From positions 149,515 through 195,963 of the forward strand of contig NZ_LUUB01000063.1 in assembly GCF_001641635.1 (NCBI RefSeq): a stretch of 46,449 nt of DNA, read 5' to 3'. A model generated the notes under the pieces. That model ran no database searches and had not been told where the DNA came from. It saw only the letters and a list, made by a program, of their open reading frames with translations. The DNA is from Bradyrhizobium centrolobii. GTDB taxonomy: Bacteria; Pseudomonadota; Alphaproteobacteria; Rhizobiales; Xanthobacteraceae. The translations under genes were made by a program, and so were the position numbers. Every line of letters starts with the position of its first letter. The first letter of the stretch is position 1. Shown here piece after piece: positions 24,557 to 32,975 of this stretch.

Positions 24557-24793
24557 ATGGCTCCCCCTCACAAATCGCAGCCGCGGCATCCGCCGGACCG
24601 CGCGCCACTTGACGATTTCTACGACTATGCACGTGCACCCGCGCGCCCTGGCCGACGACGAGCGAAGCGCGCTTCGGTGACATGGGCGGTGACGGACGAC
24701 TGGCCGAAGGACGTGCCGGTGACCAAAACCGAGATCGACGTGTTCGAAGCGTGGTTCGGCGAACTGTTCGACGAGTTGTTTGGGAAGGTCTAG
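24557..24793 (+). CDS. Small protein encoded just upstream of the recombinase
   Basis: 78 residues. The N-terminal half is basic and Pro-rich (APPHKSQPRHPPDRAPLDDF), and the C-terminal half is acidic and well ordered (TDDWPKDVPVTKTEIDVFEA, WFGELFDELFG). It ends 11 bases before the recombinase start and AGGGGA between them serves the recombinase, so they are one operon. Short proteins with a similar acidic 'W..DVP.T..EI..FE..FG' tail occur before such recombinases in Bradyrhizobium as I recall; a helper role such as a directionality factor is speculation. Confidence 0.6.
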   Translation: MAPPHKSQPRHPPDRAPLDDFYDYARAPARPGRRRAKRASVTWAVTDDWPKDVPVTKTEIDVFEAWFGELFDELFGKV

Positions 24794-24804
24794 GGGACAT
24801 CACC

Positions 24805-26439
24805 ATGGCTGCAACGGTTCGTGCTGCGCTCTACCTGCGGGTCTCGACGGGACGGCAAGCCGATAGCGATCTCTCGATCCCTGACCAGCGCCGACAGGCG
24901 AAAAGCTACTGCGCATCACGTGGGTGGGAGATCGTCACCGATTATGTCGAGCCCGGTGCCTCAGCGACCGACGACCGGCGGCCGGAGTTCCAGCGCATGA
25001 TCGACGCGGCGACGGTCAAGCCGCCGGCGTTTGACGTGATCCTGGTCCATAGCTTCAGCCGCTTCTTCCGTGACCAGTTCCGGCTCGAGTTCTATGTCCG
25101 CCGGCTGGCCAAGAACGGCGTGCGGCTGGTGTCGATCACACAAGAGCTCGGCGACGATCCGATGAGCAACATGATCCGCCAGATCATGGCGCTGTTCGAC
25201 GAATACCAGTCCAAAGAAAATGCCAAGCATACGCTGCGGGCGATGAAGGAGAACGCGCGGCAAGGCTTCTGGAACGGTGCGCTGCCGCCGATCGGCTATC
25301 GCATCGTTGAAGCAGATGAGCAACGCGGCCACCGCACCAAGAAGACACTGGAGATTGATCTCATTCAGGCCGAGACCGTGCGGCTGATCTATCGCCTGGC
25401 GCGCGAGGGAAACGGCTCTTCGGGGGCGATGGGCGTCAAATCGATTGCCAAGCATCTGAACGAGTCCGGCATCCGAACGCGGGATGGCGGACGCTGGGGC
25501 GTCGATGCCGTGCACAAGGTACTGACGCGAACGACGTATATCGGCCGCCATCGGTTCAACACCAAATTTTGGAAAACCCGCGAGCGCAAACCGGAGACCG
25601 ACGTGGTCGAAATGGCGGTGCCGCCGATCATCGAGGCCACGGAGTTCGAGGCTGTACAGACGCTGCTCGAGACGCGCTGCCCGGCACTAACCGCACCGCG
25701 TATCGTCAGCGGCCCGACCCTCCTTACCGGCATCTGCTTTTGCGCCACCTGCGGTGGAGCGATGACGCTGAGGACCGGGAAGAGCGGAAGGTACAGGTAT
25801 TACACCTGCTCGACCAAGGCCCGACAGGGCGAGACCGGTTGCAAGGGTCGCACCGTTCCGATGGAAAAGCTCGACAGCGTGGTGGCCGAGCACATCGAGC
25901 AGCGCCTTTTGCAGCCTAAACGTCTCGAGGAAGTCCTATCAGGCGTCCTTCACCGCCGGAAAGAGCGCGCCGAGCGCCGAACGGCGCATATCGCCGAATT
26001 GCGCAAGCGTGCGACCGAGGCAGAAGCCAAACTCAAGCGATTGTACGACGCCATCGAAAACGGCATCGCCGAAGTGTCCGATCCGCTGCTCAAGGAGCGT
26101 GTGACCGAGCTGAAGTCCGTCCGCGACCAGGCCCGCGCCGACGCAGAGCGGGCCGAGGGCGCGCTCGATCGGGTGGGGCCGAGCATCACACCGCAAGCGC
26201 TCAAGACCTTTGCCAGCCAGGCCCGCAGGCGCATGCGCACCGAGTCGGGCGGCTACCGCCGCGACCATCTCCGCGCACTGGCCCAGCGCATCGAAGTCGA
26301 CGCGAAGGAAGTTCGCATCATGGGGTCGAAAAGCGTGCTCCTGCGCACCCTGGTCGCGGCGTCGAGCGCAAAAACGGCAGGTTTTGGAGTGCCCAGTTTT
26401 GTACCGAAATGGCGCACCCGACACGATTCGAACGTGTGA
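24805..26439 (+). CDS. Large serine recombinase
   Basis: A site-specific integrase/excisionase of the large serine family, 544 residues. The resolvase domain (1-150) carries the nucleophile Ser14 in YLRVSTGRQ and the conserved SRFFRD. The recombinase domain follows (about 170-290: GFWNGALPPIGYRIVEAD, then IAKHLNESGIRTRDGGRW). Next comes a zinc ribbon (CFCATCGG ... YYTCSTKARQGETGCKG), a long Arg/Glu coiled coil (about 375-460) and the tail AAQ-like IEVDAKEVRIMGSKSVLLRT. Translation continues into the tRNA gene, ending PKWRTRHDSNV, so the last ten residues are antisense to tRNA-Arg. AGGGGA gives the RBS. The protein looks intact and active. Confidence 0.93.
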   Translation: MAATVRAALYLRVSTGRQADSDLSIPDQRRQAKSYCASRGWEIVTDYVEPGASATDDRRPEFQRMIDAATVKPPAFDVILVHSFSRFFRDQFRLEFYVRRLAKNGVRLVSITQELGDDPMSNMIRQIMALFDEYQSKENAKHTLRAMKENARQGFWNGALPPIGYRIVEADEQRGHRTKKTLEIDLIQAETVRLIYRLAREGNGSSGAMGVKSIAKHLNESGIRTRDGGRWGVDAVHKVLTRTTYIGRHRFNTKFWKTRERKPETDVVEMAVPPIIEATEFEAVQTLLETRCPALTAPRIVSGPTLLTGICFCATCGGAMTLRTGKSGRYRYYTCSTKARQGETGCKGRTVPMEKLDSVVAEHIEQRLLQPKRLEEVLSGVLHRRKERAERRTAHIAELRKRATEAEAKLKRLYDAIENGIAEVSDPLLKERVTELKSVRDQARADAERAEGALDRVGPSITPQALKTFASQARRRMRTESGGYRRDHLRALAQRIEVDAKEVRIMGSKSVLLRTLVAASSAKTAGFGVPSFVPKWRTRHDSNV

Positions 26440-26486
26440 CCTTTGCCTTCGGAGGGCAACGCTCTATCCAGCTGAGCTACGGGTGC
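26410..26486 (-). tRNA. tRNA-Arg (anticodon CCG)
   Basis: A 77-base gene including encoded CCA. The acceptor pairs GCACCCG with CGGGTGC, the D arm is GCTC/GAGC, the anticodon stem TTGCC/GGCAA encloses CTCCGAA (anticodon CCG, reading CGG), and the T arm is ACACG TTCGAAT CGTGT. All arms pair perfectly. Its 3' end is overlapped by the last 30 bases of the recombinase gene on the other strand. It lies 59 bases after the diguanylate cyclase gene on the same strand. Confidence 0.97.
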
Positions 26487-26545
26487 AGCGAGGCCTCATT
26501 TAGCCGATTGGCGAGGGGCGGGCAACCGCTTCTCGCCGCGTCGAG

Positions 26546-27589
26546 CTAGGCCGATTTGCGGGCGGTGGGCGCCGGAACCTCCAGCATCTCGCGGTCGGGC
26601 CTCGCAAATTCAGCCGGGACCCCTTCGGCGCAGATGATGCGGTTACGGCCGAGGCGCTTTGCGGCATAGAGCGCCTGGTCGGCGGCGCCGAGCAGCCGGT
26701 CGGGGCTACCATCGCTCTCGCCGGGGATATGGCTTGCGACGCCGACACTGAGGGTGACGTGGTCGCCGGCCCCATTGGCGCCGTGGGCGATCCGCAAGGC
26801 CATGACGGCAGTGCGGATCTCCTCGGCGACAGTGCGGGCGCTGTCGCAATCCATGTCCGGCAGAATCAGCGCGAATTCTTCGCCGCCATAGCGGCTGGCG
26901 AGGTCGAGCGGGCGCACGGCATGCCGGCTGACGACGGTGGCGACCGCGCGCAGGCATTCGTCGCCGGTCTGGTGACCGTGCAGATCGTTGAACAGCTTGA
27001 AATGATCGACGTCGACGAACAGCAGCGCCAGGGGCTTTTGCGTCCGCTGGGCGCGGGCCCATTCCGTCGGCAGCATCTGGTCGAAGGAGCGGCGGTTGGA
27101 CAGGCCGGTCAAGCCGTCCTTGGTCGCGAGCTCCTTGAGCGCCATCTCGGCGCGCTTCTGGTCGGTGAGGTCGCGCAGCGTCTCCACCACCGCGATCAAA
27201 TTGCCGGCCTCGTCATGAATGGGCCCGGCGTCGATGGCGAGATAGAGCTGGCTGCCGAGCTTCGGCATCACGCACCAGTTTTCGGCGCTGAAGCCGAGCC
27301 CGTTGTGGCCGCGTGCCGCATATTCCGAATAGAGCTCCGGCAGCTGTTCCGGGAGGTCAAGCGCGACGAGGTCGGCAAGGCAATGGCGCTTCGTCTCATA
27401 GAAGGCCTGCCAATGCTTGCTGGTGCCGATCACCTCGGAGGCGGCGACGCCGGTCAGCCGCTCGCAGGCGCGATTCCAGATCACGACGCGGCGCTTCGGG
27501 TCGATCACGAAGGTCGGCACGACCAGGTGCTGCATCAGCCGCACCGCATAGGAATGCGCAACGTCGACGGCCTTGGCTGGCTTCGCCAT
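26546..27589 (-). CDS. PAS-GGDEF diguanylate cyclase
   Basis: Makes cyclic di-GMP from two GTP, 347 residues, cytoplasmic. A PAS domain occupies about 15-145 (VPTFVIDPKRRVVIWNRACERLTG). The GGDEF domain follows from DGLTGLSNRRSFD; the active-site motif is GGEEF at 235-239 and an inhibitory I-site RPLD lies exactly five residues before it (226-229). Metal-binding FVDVDHFK is intact. It is expected to be active with product feedback. Its start lies one base beyond the stop of the GGDEF-EAL gene upstream, so the two are translationally coupled. Confidence 0.93.
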   Translation of the reverse strand: MAKPAKAVDVAHSYAVRLMQHLVVPTFVIDPKRRVVIWNRACERLTGVAASEVIGTSKHWQAFYETKRHCLADLVALDLPEQLPELYSEYAARGHNGLGFSAENWCVMPKLGSQLYLAIDAGPIHDEAGNLIAVVETLRDLTDQKRAEMALKELATKDGLTGLSNRRSFDQMLPTEWARAQRTQKPLALLFVDVDHFKLFNDLHGHQTGDECLRAVATVVSRHAVRPLDLASRYGGEEFALILPDMDCDSARTVAEEIRTAVMALRIAHGANGAGDHVTLSVGVASHIPGESDGSPDRLLGAADQALYAAKRLGRNRIICAEGVPAEFARPDREMLEVPAPTARKSA

Positions 27590-27590
27590 C

Positions 27591-30500
27591 TCAGGCCACC
27601 GCGGCCACCGGGACGTCGCCCGGACCGAACAGCTTGCGCACCTCAGTCGCGGCCTTCGGGGCGCTGAACAGATAGCCCTGCATCTCCGTGCAGCCGAGCA
27701 TGCGTAGCATCTCGCGCTGCGCCTCGGTCTCGACGCCCTCGGCGACCGTGGTCATGTTGCTGGCAGAGGCGATGTTCACCACCGCCTGCACGATGACGGG
27801 TGCGCCGCTCGCTTCCGCGATGTCGGCGACGAAGCAGCGGTCGATCTTGATCTTGTCGAACGGGAAGCGCTTCAGGTAGCTCAGTGAGGAATAGCCGGTG
27901 CCGAAATCGTCGAGCGCGATGCGCACGCCGATCGAGCGGAGCTGGTGCAGGATCGAGAGCGCCGCCTCGTCGTCGCGGATCAGCACGGCCTCGGTGATCT
28001 CGAGCTCGAGCCGGCGCGGATCGAGGCCGGAGGCGGCGAGCGCGCCCGCGATCTTCAGCGCCAGCGTGTCGCATTTGAGCTGGACCGGGGAGACGTTGAC
28101 TGCGAGCCGCACATGCACCGGCCAGGTCGCGGCTTCCATGCAGGCGGTGCGCAGCACCCACTCGCCGATCTCGGTGATCAGGCCGGTGTCCTCGGCGATC
28201 GGAATGAACTCGGCCGGCGACACCATGCCGCGCTCGGGATGCCGCCAGCGCAACAGCGCCTCGCAGCCGGAGACCTCACCGGTGCGCAAATTGACCAGTG
28301 GCTGATAATGGAGCTCGAAGCCGCCGTCGACCATGGCCTGACGCAGATCCTGCTCCATCGTCAGCCGCGCCTTGGCGCTCGCATCCATGGAGGGCACGAA
28401 GAAGCGATAGGTGCGGCGTCCTTCGGCCTTGGCGCCGTACATCGCGAGGTCGGCGTTCTTGATGAGCTGGTCGAGATCGGTGCCGTCCTGCGGCGCCAGC
28501 GCGATGCCGATGCTGGCGTCGGACGAGAGCTGGTGACCGAGGCAATGATAGGGCCGGCGGATCGCCGCGTGGATGCGGGTCACGAACGAGAGCACGTCGG
28601 CGGATGATTCCACCTTGGTCTGGATGACGGCGAATTCGTCGCCGCCGAGCCGTGCGATCAGATCGCCCTGCTTGAGGCAGGTGCGAATGCGGTCCGCGAT
28701 CGCCTTCAACAGCTCGTCGCCGACATGATGGCCGAGGGAATCATTGATGCCCTTGAACTCGTCGACGTCGATGTAGAGCAGCGCGAACTGCTCGCCGCCT
28801 GCGACCTTCTCCAGCTCGCGTTCGATCTGCTCGCGGAACAGCGCGCGGTTCGGCAGGCCGGTCAGCGCATCGTAATGCGCCATATGCGCGATCTTCTCGT
28901 CGGCGCGCCGCCGCTCGGTGACGTCCTCGATGACGTTGATGATGTAGCGCGGTTCGCCGGCGTTGTCGCGGATGCCGATGCGTTTCGAGATGACATAGCG
29001 GTGACCGCCGGTCCGCGTTTGCCAGGCCTGCTCATCCAGGAACAGTCCCTCGGGCGACTGGAGCAGACGGTCGTCGTCGCGGGCGACGATTTCGGCGGCG
29101 GGCGCCGGGAGAATGTCGAACGCCGTCTTGCCGACGATCGTCTCGCCCGATTTCCCGAACTGCTCCTCGGCGATCCGGTTGACCAGCAGATACTGCCGCG
29201 TTCGGGCGTCCTTCACCGTGATCTGCGACGGGATATGGTCGATGATCTCGCGCAGGAACGTGTAGTTGCGGTCGCGCTCCTGCTCCAGATTGCGCCTTTC
29301 GGTGATCTCCTCGATCGTGGCGACCCACCCGCCCTGCGCGAGCGGGGTGTTGATGACCTGGAAGGCGCGGCCGTTGGGCAGCTGATGGATCCGTGTGGAG
29401 ACCTTGCCTTCGGCGACGATCCTCATGACGTCGGCGCAAAATTCCTCGACGTTGCCGTCGAACGCTCCGTGCTCCTTGCGATGGGACATCGCATCATGGA
29501 TGTGGCAGCCGGGCTTGATGACGTCGTTCGACAGGCCGAACATGTCGGCATAGCGGCGGTTGCAGGTGACGATATACCCGCTGGCGTCGTACAGGATCAG
29601 CCCCTGCGACATGTTGTTCAGCGCAGTGTCGAGCCGCAGGCGCTCCGACTCCAGCCGTTCCTGGGCCTCGCGGTTCTGCCGGTTGATCTGCCGGATGATC
29701 AGAAACAGGATCAAGGCGATCACCGCGGCCGAAAGCGTGGCCGTGGTGACCATGAAGCCGGTCTGCTGCCGCCAGTCCGCGAGCGCGGCGGTCAGGGTGT
29801 TGGTTGCAACGATCACCAGCGGGAAATGCGTCAGCGACGCGGCCGAGCCGAGCCGCTCTTCGCCGTCGACGGGGCTCCTGATCCGAAGCGTTTGCTGACC
29901 GCCTTTGGCCAGCACCTTCTGCATCAGCGGCGCGTCCTTAAAACTCCGGCCGACGAGCTCCCCGACATGCGGGTAGCGCGCCAGCAGCTTGCCTTCGCGA
30001 TCGAACAGCGAGATGGCCGCGCCGTCGGCGAGCGCGACCGAGGCGAAATAGCGTTGATAGCTGTCGGGATCGATCCGGCGGACCATCGCGCCGAGGAACG
30101 TGCCGTCCTGTGCGCTCAGCCGGTGCGCCACGATCGTGGTCCATTTGCCGATGAGGAAGCTGTGCACGGATTCCAGCAGCACCGGCTCCGCAAGCGGATT
30201 CGACTTGAAGGTCTGGAAATAGACGCGCGAGGAGACGTTGATCTTGGGCAACGGCTCGGCCCGCGACCAGTTGATCAGCTCGCCGTCCGCGTCGTAGATC
30301 GCGATGTCGCCGAGATAGGAGACGGCGCCGACCTTGCCGCGCAGCATCTGGTTTGCGGCAGGTCCCGACATCCGCTCGCGAAACATTTCGGGCGAGGTGA
30401 TTTCCGGCAGATGCATCTGTCCGATCAGATCGGCGGCGACGAGGTCGGAGTCCTCGAACTGCTGGTCGAAATGGCGTGTAATCAGTTGAACGGTGTTTTG

Positions 30501-30698
30501 CAGCTCGCGCTCGCGGTTCGCCAGCGTGCGCTCACGAAATTCGCCAACGGCCATGGCGGTCACGGCGAAGATGCCGGCTACGAGCAGCGCGCCGGACAGG
30601 GTCAGCCACAGCACCGGGCCGCGCCGCAACGCTGCCTCCCAGCCGCCTCTCGCGGCCAGGGACATTCCGGTCGCGATCCCTGAAAACACCTGACGCAT
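27591..30698 (-). CDS. Membrane sensor with PAS, GGDEF and EAL domains
   Basis: A 1035-residue cyclic di-GMP enzyme. Order: TM helix about 29-50, periplasmic sensor of Cache type 55-310, TM helix about 316-336, coiled linker, two PAS domains (about 355-470 and 480-600), GGDEF with intact GGDEF at 685-689, and EAL with EALLRW at 813 and DDFGTGYSSLSYLKRF later. The I-site before GGDEF reads KQGD rather than RxxD, so feedback inhibition is probably missing. Both catalytic signatures are intact, so either synthesis or breakdown is possible. ATG 30698 has GGGAGGGGG before it; an in-frame ATG 45 bases upstream does not. First gene of a two-gene operon with the cyclase at 26546. Confidence 0.93.
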   Translation of the reverse strand: MRQVFSGIATGMSLAARGGWEAALRRGPVLWLTLSGALLVAGIFAVTAMAVGEFRERTLANRERELQNTVQLITRHFDQQFEDSDLVAADLIGQMHLPEITSPEMFRERMSGPAANQMLRGKVGAVSYLGDIAIYDADGELINWSRAEPLPKINVSSRVYFQTFKSNPLAEPVLLESVHSFLIGKWTTIVAHRLSAQDGTFLGAMVRRIDPDSYQRYFASVALADGAAISLFDREGKLLARYPHVGELVGRSFKDAPLMQKVLAKGGQQTLRIRSPVDGEERLGSAASLTHFPLVIVATNTLTAALADWRQQTGFMVTTATLSAAVIALILFLIIRQINRQNREAQERLESERLRLDTALNNMSQGLILYDASGYIVTCNRRYADMFGLSNDVIKPGCHIHDAMSHRKEHGAFDGNVEEFCADVMRIVAEGKVSTRIHQLPNGRAFQVINTPLAQGGWVATIEEITERRNLEQERDRNYTFLREIIDHIPSQITVKDARTRQYLLVNRIAEEQFGKSGETIVGKTAFDILPAPAAEIVARDDDRLLQSPEGLFLDEQAWQTRTGGHRYVISKRIGIRDNAGEPRYIINVIEDVTERRRADEKIAHMAHYDALTGLPNRALFREQIERELEKVAGGEQFALLYIDVDEFKGINDSLGHHVGDELLKAIADRIRTCLKQGDLIARLGGDEFAVIQTKVESSADVLSFVTRIHAAIRRPYHCLGHQLSSDASIGIALAPQDGTDLDQLIKNADLAMYGAKAEGRRTYRFFVPSMDASAKARLTMEQDLRQAMVDGGFELHYQPLVNLRTGEVSGCEALLRWRHPERGMVSPAEFIPIAEDTGLITEIGEWVLRTACMEAATWPVHVRLAVNVSPVQLKCDTLALKIAGALAASGLDPRRLELEITEAVLIRDDEAALSILHQLRSIGVRIALDDFGTGYSSLSYLKRFPFDKIKIDRCFVADIAEASGAPVIVQAVVNIASASNMTTVAEGVETEAQREMLRMLGCTEMQGYLFSAPKAATEVRKLFGPGDVPVAAVA

Positions 30699-30744
30699 TC
30701 CCCCTCCCTGAGGGAACACGAATACACCGCACAAATGGCCCAAA

Positions 30745-30769
30745 CCTTAGGAAAGCCAGTTACCTAAGG
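30745..30769 (-). promoter_or_regulatory. Inverted repeat upstream of the GGDEF-EAL gene
   Basis: CCTTAGG-N11-CCTAAGG, 47 bases before the start codon. It is too short and lacks a T-run to be a terminator; a protein-binding site or 5' hairpin is more likely. Confidence 0.4.
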
Positions 30770-30882
30770 ATTAATCCGGTTGCGCTGTGACGCCGGCGTG
30801 CAGCTCAGCGGGAATTTTTTCGCGGCGCCCCCAGGTTGCACAACGCTCGCGATAAGCGCTGCGCTGCATCATTAATTGCGGC

Positions 30883-31968
30883 TTAATGGGAGGCGGAAGG
30901 GCTCTTGTCGCCGCCGCCACTGCGCAGCCTTCCGACCACACCGGTCGGGAAGAAATAGACGCTCGCAATGAACAGCAGCCCCAGCCACAGCAGCCAGCGG
31001 TCCGGGTGCAGGAGCCCCGGCAGCAGCGGCAGGCCGGCTTCAGCCGCCGCCTTGGAGGCGACGCCCATCAGTGACTGGAGATAGTTCTGGGCGAGGATGA
31101 AGATCGTGGCGCCGATGATCGCGCCATAGATCGTGCCCATGCCGCCGATCACCACCATCAAAAGAATATCGAGCATGATCGAGAAGCTGAGTGAGGTGTC
31201 GGGTCCGGCGTAGCGCAGCCAGAGCGCATTCAGGATGCCGGCGCTGGCGGCGACCAGCGCGGCGAGGCAGTTGGCGTAGGTCAGGTGGAAGACGGTGCGG
31301 AAGCCGAGCGCCTCGGCGCGGAAGCGGTTCTCGCGGATCGCCTGCAACACGCGCCCGAATGGCGAGTTCACCACCCGCAACAGGCCGAGGATCATCAGGG
31401 CTGAGACGGCGAAGACGAGGTAGTAGGTCAGGGTGCGGCCGTTGATCTCGAAGCCCACGAGGTTCTTGGAGATCAGCACGGTGCCGGGCCGGAGCAGCTC
31501 GGGCAATTGAAAGCTGCGCCCGTCCTCGCCGCCGGTCAGCCAGGAGAGTTGCGAGGCCAGCACCTGGAAGGCGGAGGCGACCGCAAGCGTGATCATGGCA
31601 AAGAAGATCGCCGCCACCCGCAGCGAGAACAGGCCGATGGCGAGCGCGAGCAGCGCCGCGAGCGGCAGGCCGATGACAATGCCGGTTGCGACCGCGCCCC
31701 AATTGGGACCCATCGCGTACAGCGCGATCGCGATCGCGTAGCTGCCGATGCCGTAGAACATGGTGTGGGCGAACGACACCGAGCCGGTATAGCCGAGCAG
31801 GAGGTCGTAGGAGGCGACCAGCGCGGCGAAGACGCAGATCTTGGCCGCGACGTTCAGCGCCTTGGCGCCGGGAAAGAGGAACGGCGTCGCCGCCAGCGCC
31901 AGGATGATAACGACGAGAATGAGGGTGAGGACGCGGCTTCGCGGCGGGTCGCCTGACAGGATCATCAT
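30883..31968 (-). CDS. livM: Branched-chain amino acid-type ABC transporter permease LivM
   Basis: Inner-membrane permease, 361 residues, with about nine to ten hydrophobic helices. Family marks: LLGYTGSVSFAHTMFYGIGSYA near residue 55, the cytoplasmic loop NSPFGRVLQAIRENRFRAEALGF (the EAA-type contact with the ATPase) and MLDILLMVVIGGMGTIYGAIIG near the end. The start ATG overlaps the LivH stop as ATGA. Last gene of the transporter operon. Confidence 0.92.
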   Translation of the reverse strand: MMILSGDPPRSRVLTLILVVIILALAATPFLFPGAKALNVAAKICVFAALVASYDLLLGYTGSVSFAHTMFYGIGSYAIAIALYAMGPNWGAVATGIVIGLPLAALLALAIGLFSLRVAAIFFAMITLAVASAFQVLASQLSWLTGGEDGRSFQLPELLRPGTVLISKNLVGFEINGRTLTYYLVFAVSALMILGLLRVVNSPFGRVLQAIRENRFRAEALGFRTVFHLTYANCLAALVAASAGILNALWLRYAGPDTSLSFSIMLDILLMVVIGGMGTIYGAIIGATIFILAQNYLQSLMGVASKAAAEAGLPLLPGLLHPDRWLLWLGLLFIASVYFFPTGVVGRLRSGGGDKSPSASH

Positions 31969-32975
31969 CGGCTGGTCACCGCATAAAGGCCGCGCGGTCG
32001 CCACATCAGGATGGCGACCATCAGCAGGATATTGGACACGAGAGCGAGCTTCGGCACCAGGAAGCCGCCGTAATTGGCGACCATCGCCACCAGAATGGCG
32101 CCGATGAAGCAACCGCCGATCGATCCGAGCCCGCCGATGATGACGACGATGAAGATCAGGACGGTGAGGTCGTCGCTCATGGAGGCATGGACCTGCTCGC
32201 GATAGAGCGCCCACATCACGCCGCCGAGGCCGGCGAGCGCCGATCCCGTCATGAACACGCCGAGGAACAGGCGGCGGATGCGATAGCCGAGCGCCTCGAC
32301 CATCTCGCGGTTCTCGACGCCGGCGCGGATCAGCAGCCCGAGCTTGCTGCGATTGAGCACGAGCTGGATCGCGATGAAGACGGCGAGGCCGATGAGGGTC
32401 GCCAGCACGCGATATTTCGCGATCGCGACGTCGCCGATGATGAACGAGCCGCGCAGCGAGGCGGGCAGCGGCAGCGGGATGATCTGCGGCCCCCACAGCG
32501 CGTAGAGCGCCTGCTCGGCGACGATCAGGCCGCCCGTCGTCATCAGGATCTGCTTCAGGTGCTGCCCGTAGACGGGCAGGATCAGCACGCGCTCGACGAC
32601 GAGGCCGAGCGCGCCCGACACCGCCATCGAGAGCAGCGCCGCCGGCGCCAGCACGGCGAGGTTCATCCAGAGCGAGTCGGCCTGCATGGAGGCGGCGAAC
32701 GGCGCCAGTACCAGCGTTGCCACATAGGCGCCGACCGCGATGAAGGCGCCGTGGCCGAAATTGAGCACGTCCATCAGGCCGAACACCAGTGTCAGGCCGG
32801 AGGCCATGATGAAGATCATCATGCCCATGGCGAGGCTCGCGGCGGTCAGCGTCAGCCAGGAGCTGGTCGAGCCGATCAGCGGAATCACGACGAGCGCCAG
32901 CGCGATCGGCAGGAGGATCGGTGCGAGATCGCGCTTGGGCTTCGGCAGCGGATCGGTTGCGGCAAGTTCAGTCAC
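31965..32975 (-). CDS. livH: Branched-chain amino acid-type ABC transporter permease LivH
   Basis: Inner-membrane permease, 336 residues, with about eight to nine helices. Landmarks: MASGLTLVFGLMDVLNFGHGAFIAVGAY, the ATPase-contact loop NRSKLGLLIRAGVENREMVEALGY and IFIVVIIGGLGSIGGCFIGAILV. The start is a GTG that overlaps the LivF stop by four bases (GTGA); the N-terminus VTELAATDPLPKPKRD is a hydrophilic extension before the first helix. Pairs with LivM to form the channel. Confidence 0.92.
   Translation of the reverse strand: MTELAATDPLPKPKRDLAPILLPIALALVVIPLIGSTSSWLTLTAASLAMGMMIFIMASGLTLVFGLMDVLNFGHGAFIAVGAYVATLVLAPFAASMQADSLWMNLAVLAPAALLSMAVSGALGLVVERVLILPVYGQHLKQILMTTGGLIVAEQALYALWGPQIIPLPLPASLRGSFIIGDVAIAKYRVLATLIGLAVFIAIQLVLNRSKLGLLIRAGVENREMVEALGYRIRRLFLGVFMTGSALAGLGGVMWALYREQVHASMSDDLTVLIFIVVIIGGLGSIGGCFIGAILVAMVANYGGFLVPKLALVSNILLMVAILMWRPRGLYAVTSR

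Larger units (their letters stand above)
19375..26439. mobile_element. Candidate accessory island or integration hotspot next to tRNA-Arg
   Basis: Gene density falls sharply here: seven small or medium genes in 7 kb. The segment holds three copies of one hairpin repeat, two decayed serine recombinase tails and one intact recombinase ending in the tRNA-Arg gene. The right boundary is the tRNA. The left boundary is not defined: I could not find a second copy of the tRNA 3' end within the window, so the extent is a guess from context. Confidence 0.45.

Noticed and set aside
23889..24806. 305-residue open frame on the minus strand
   Set aside because: Rich in Arg, Pro and Ser without recognisable motifs, and it overlaps the small gene before the recombinase; best explained as a shadow frame in decayed high-GC DNA.
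28725..30683. 652-residue open frame antisense to the GGDEF-EAL gene
   Set aside because: The opposite strand encodes a full multi-domain enzyme with intact motifs; this frame is Arg/Asp/Gly-rich shadow.
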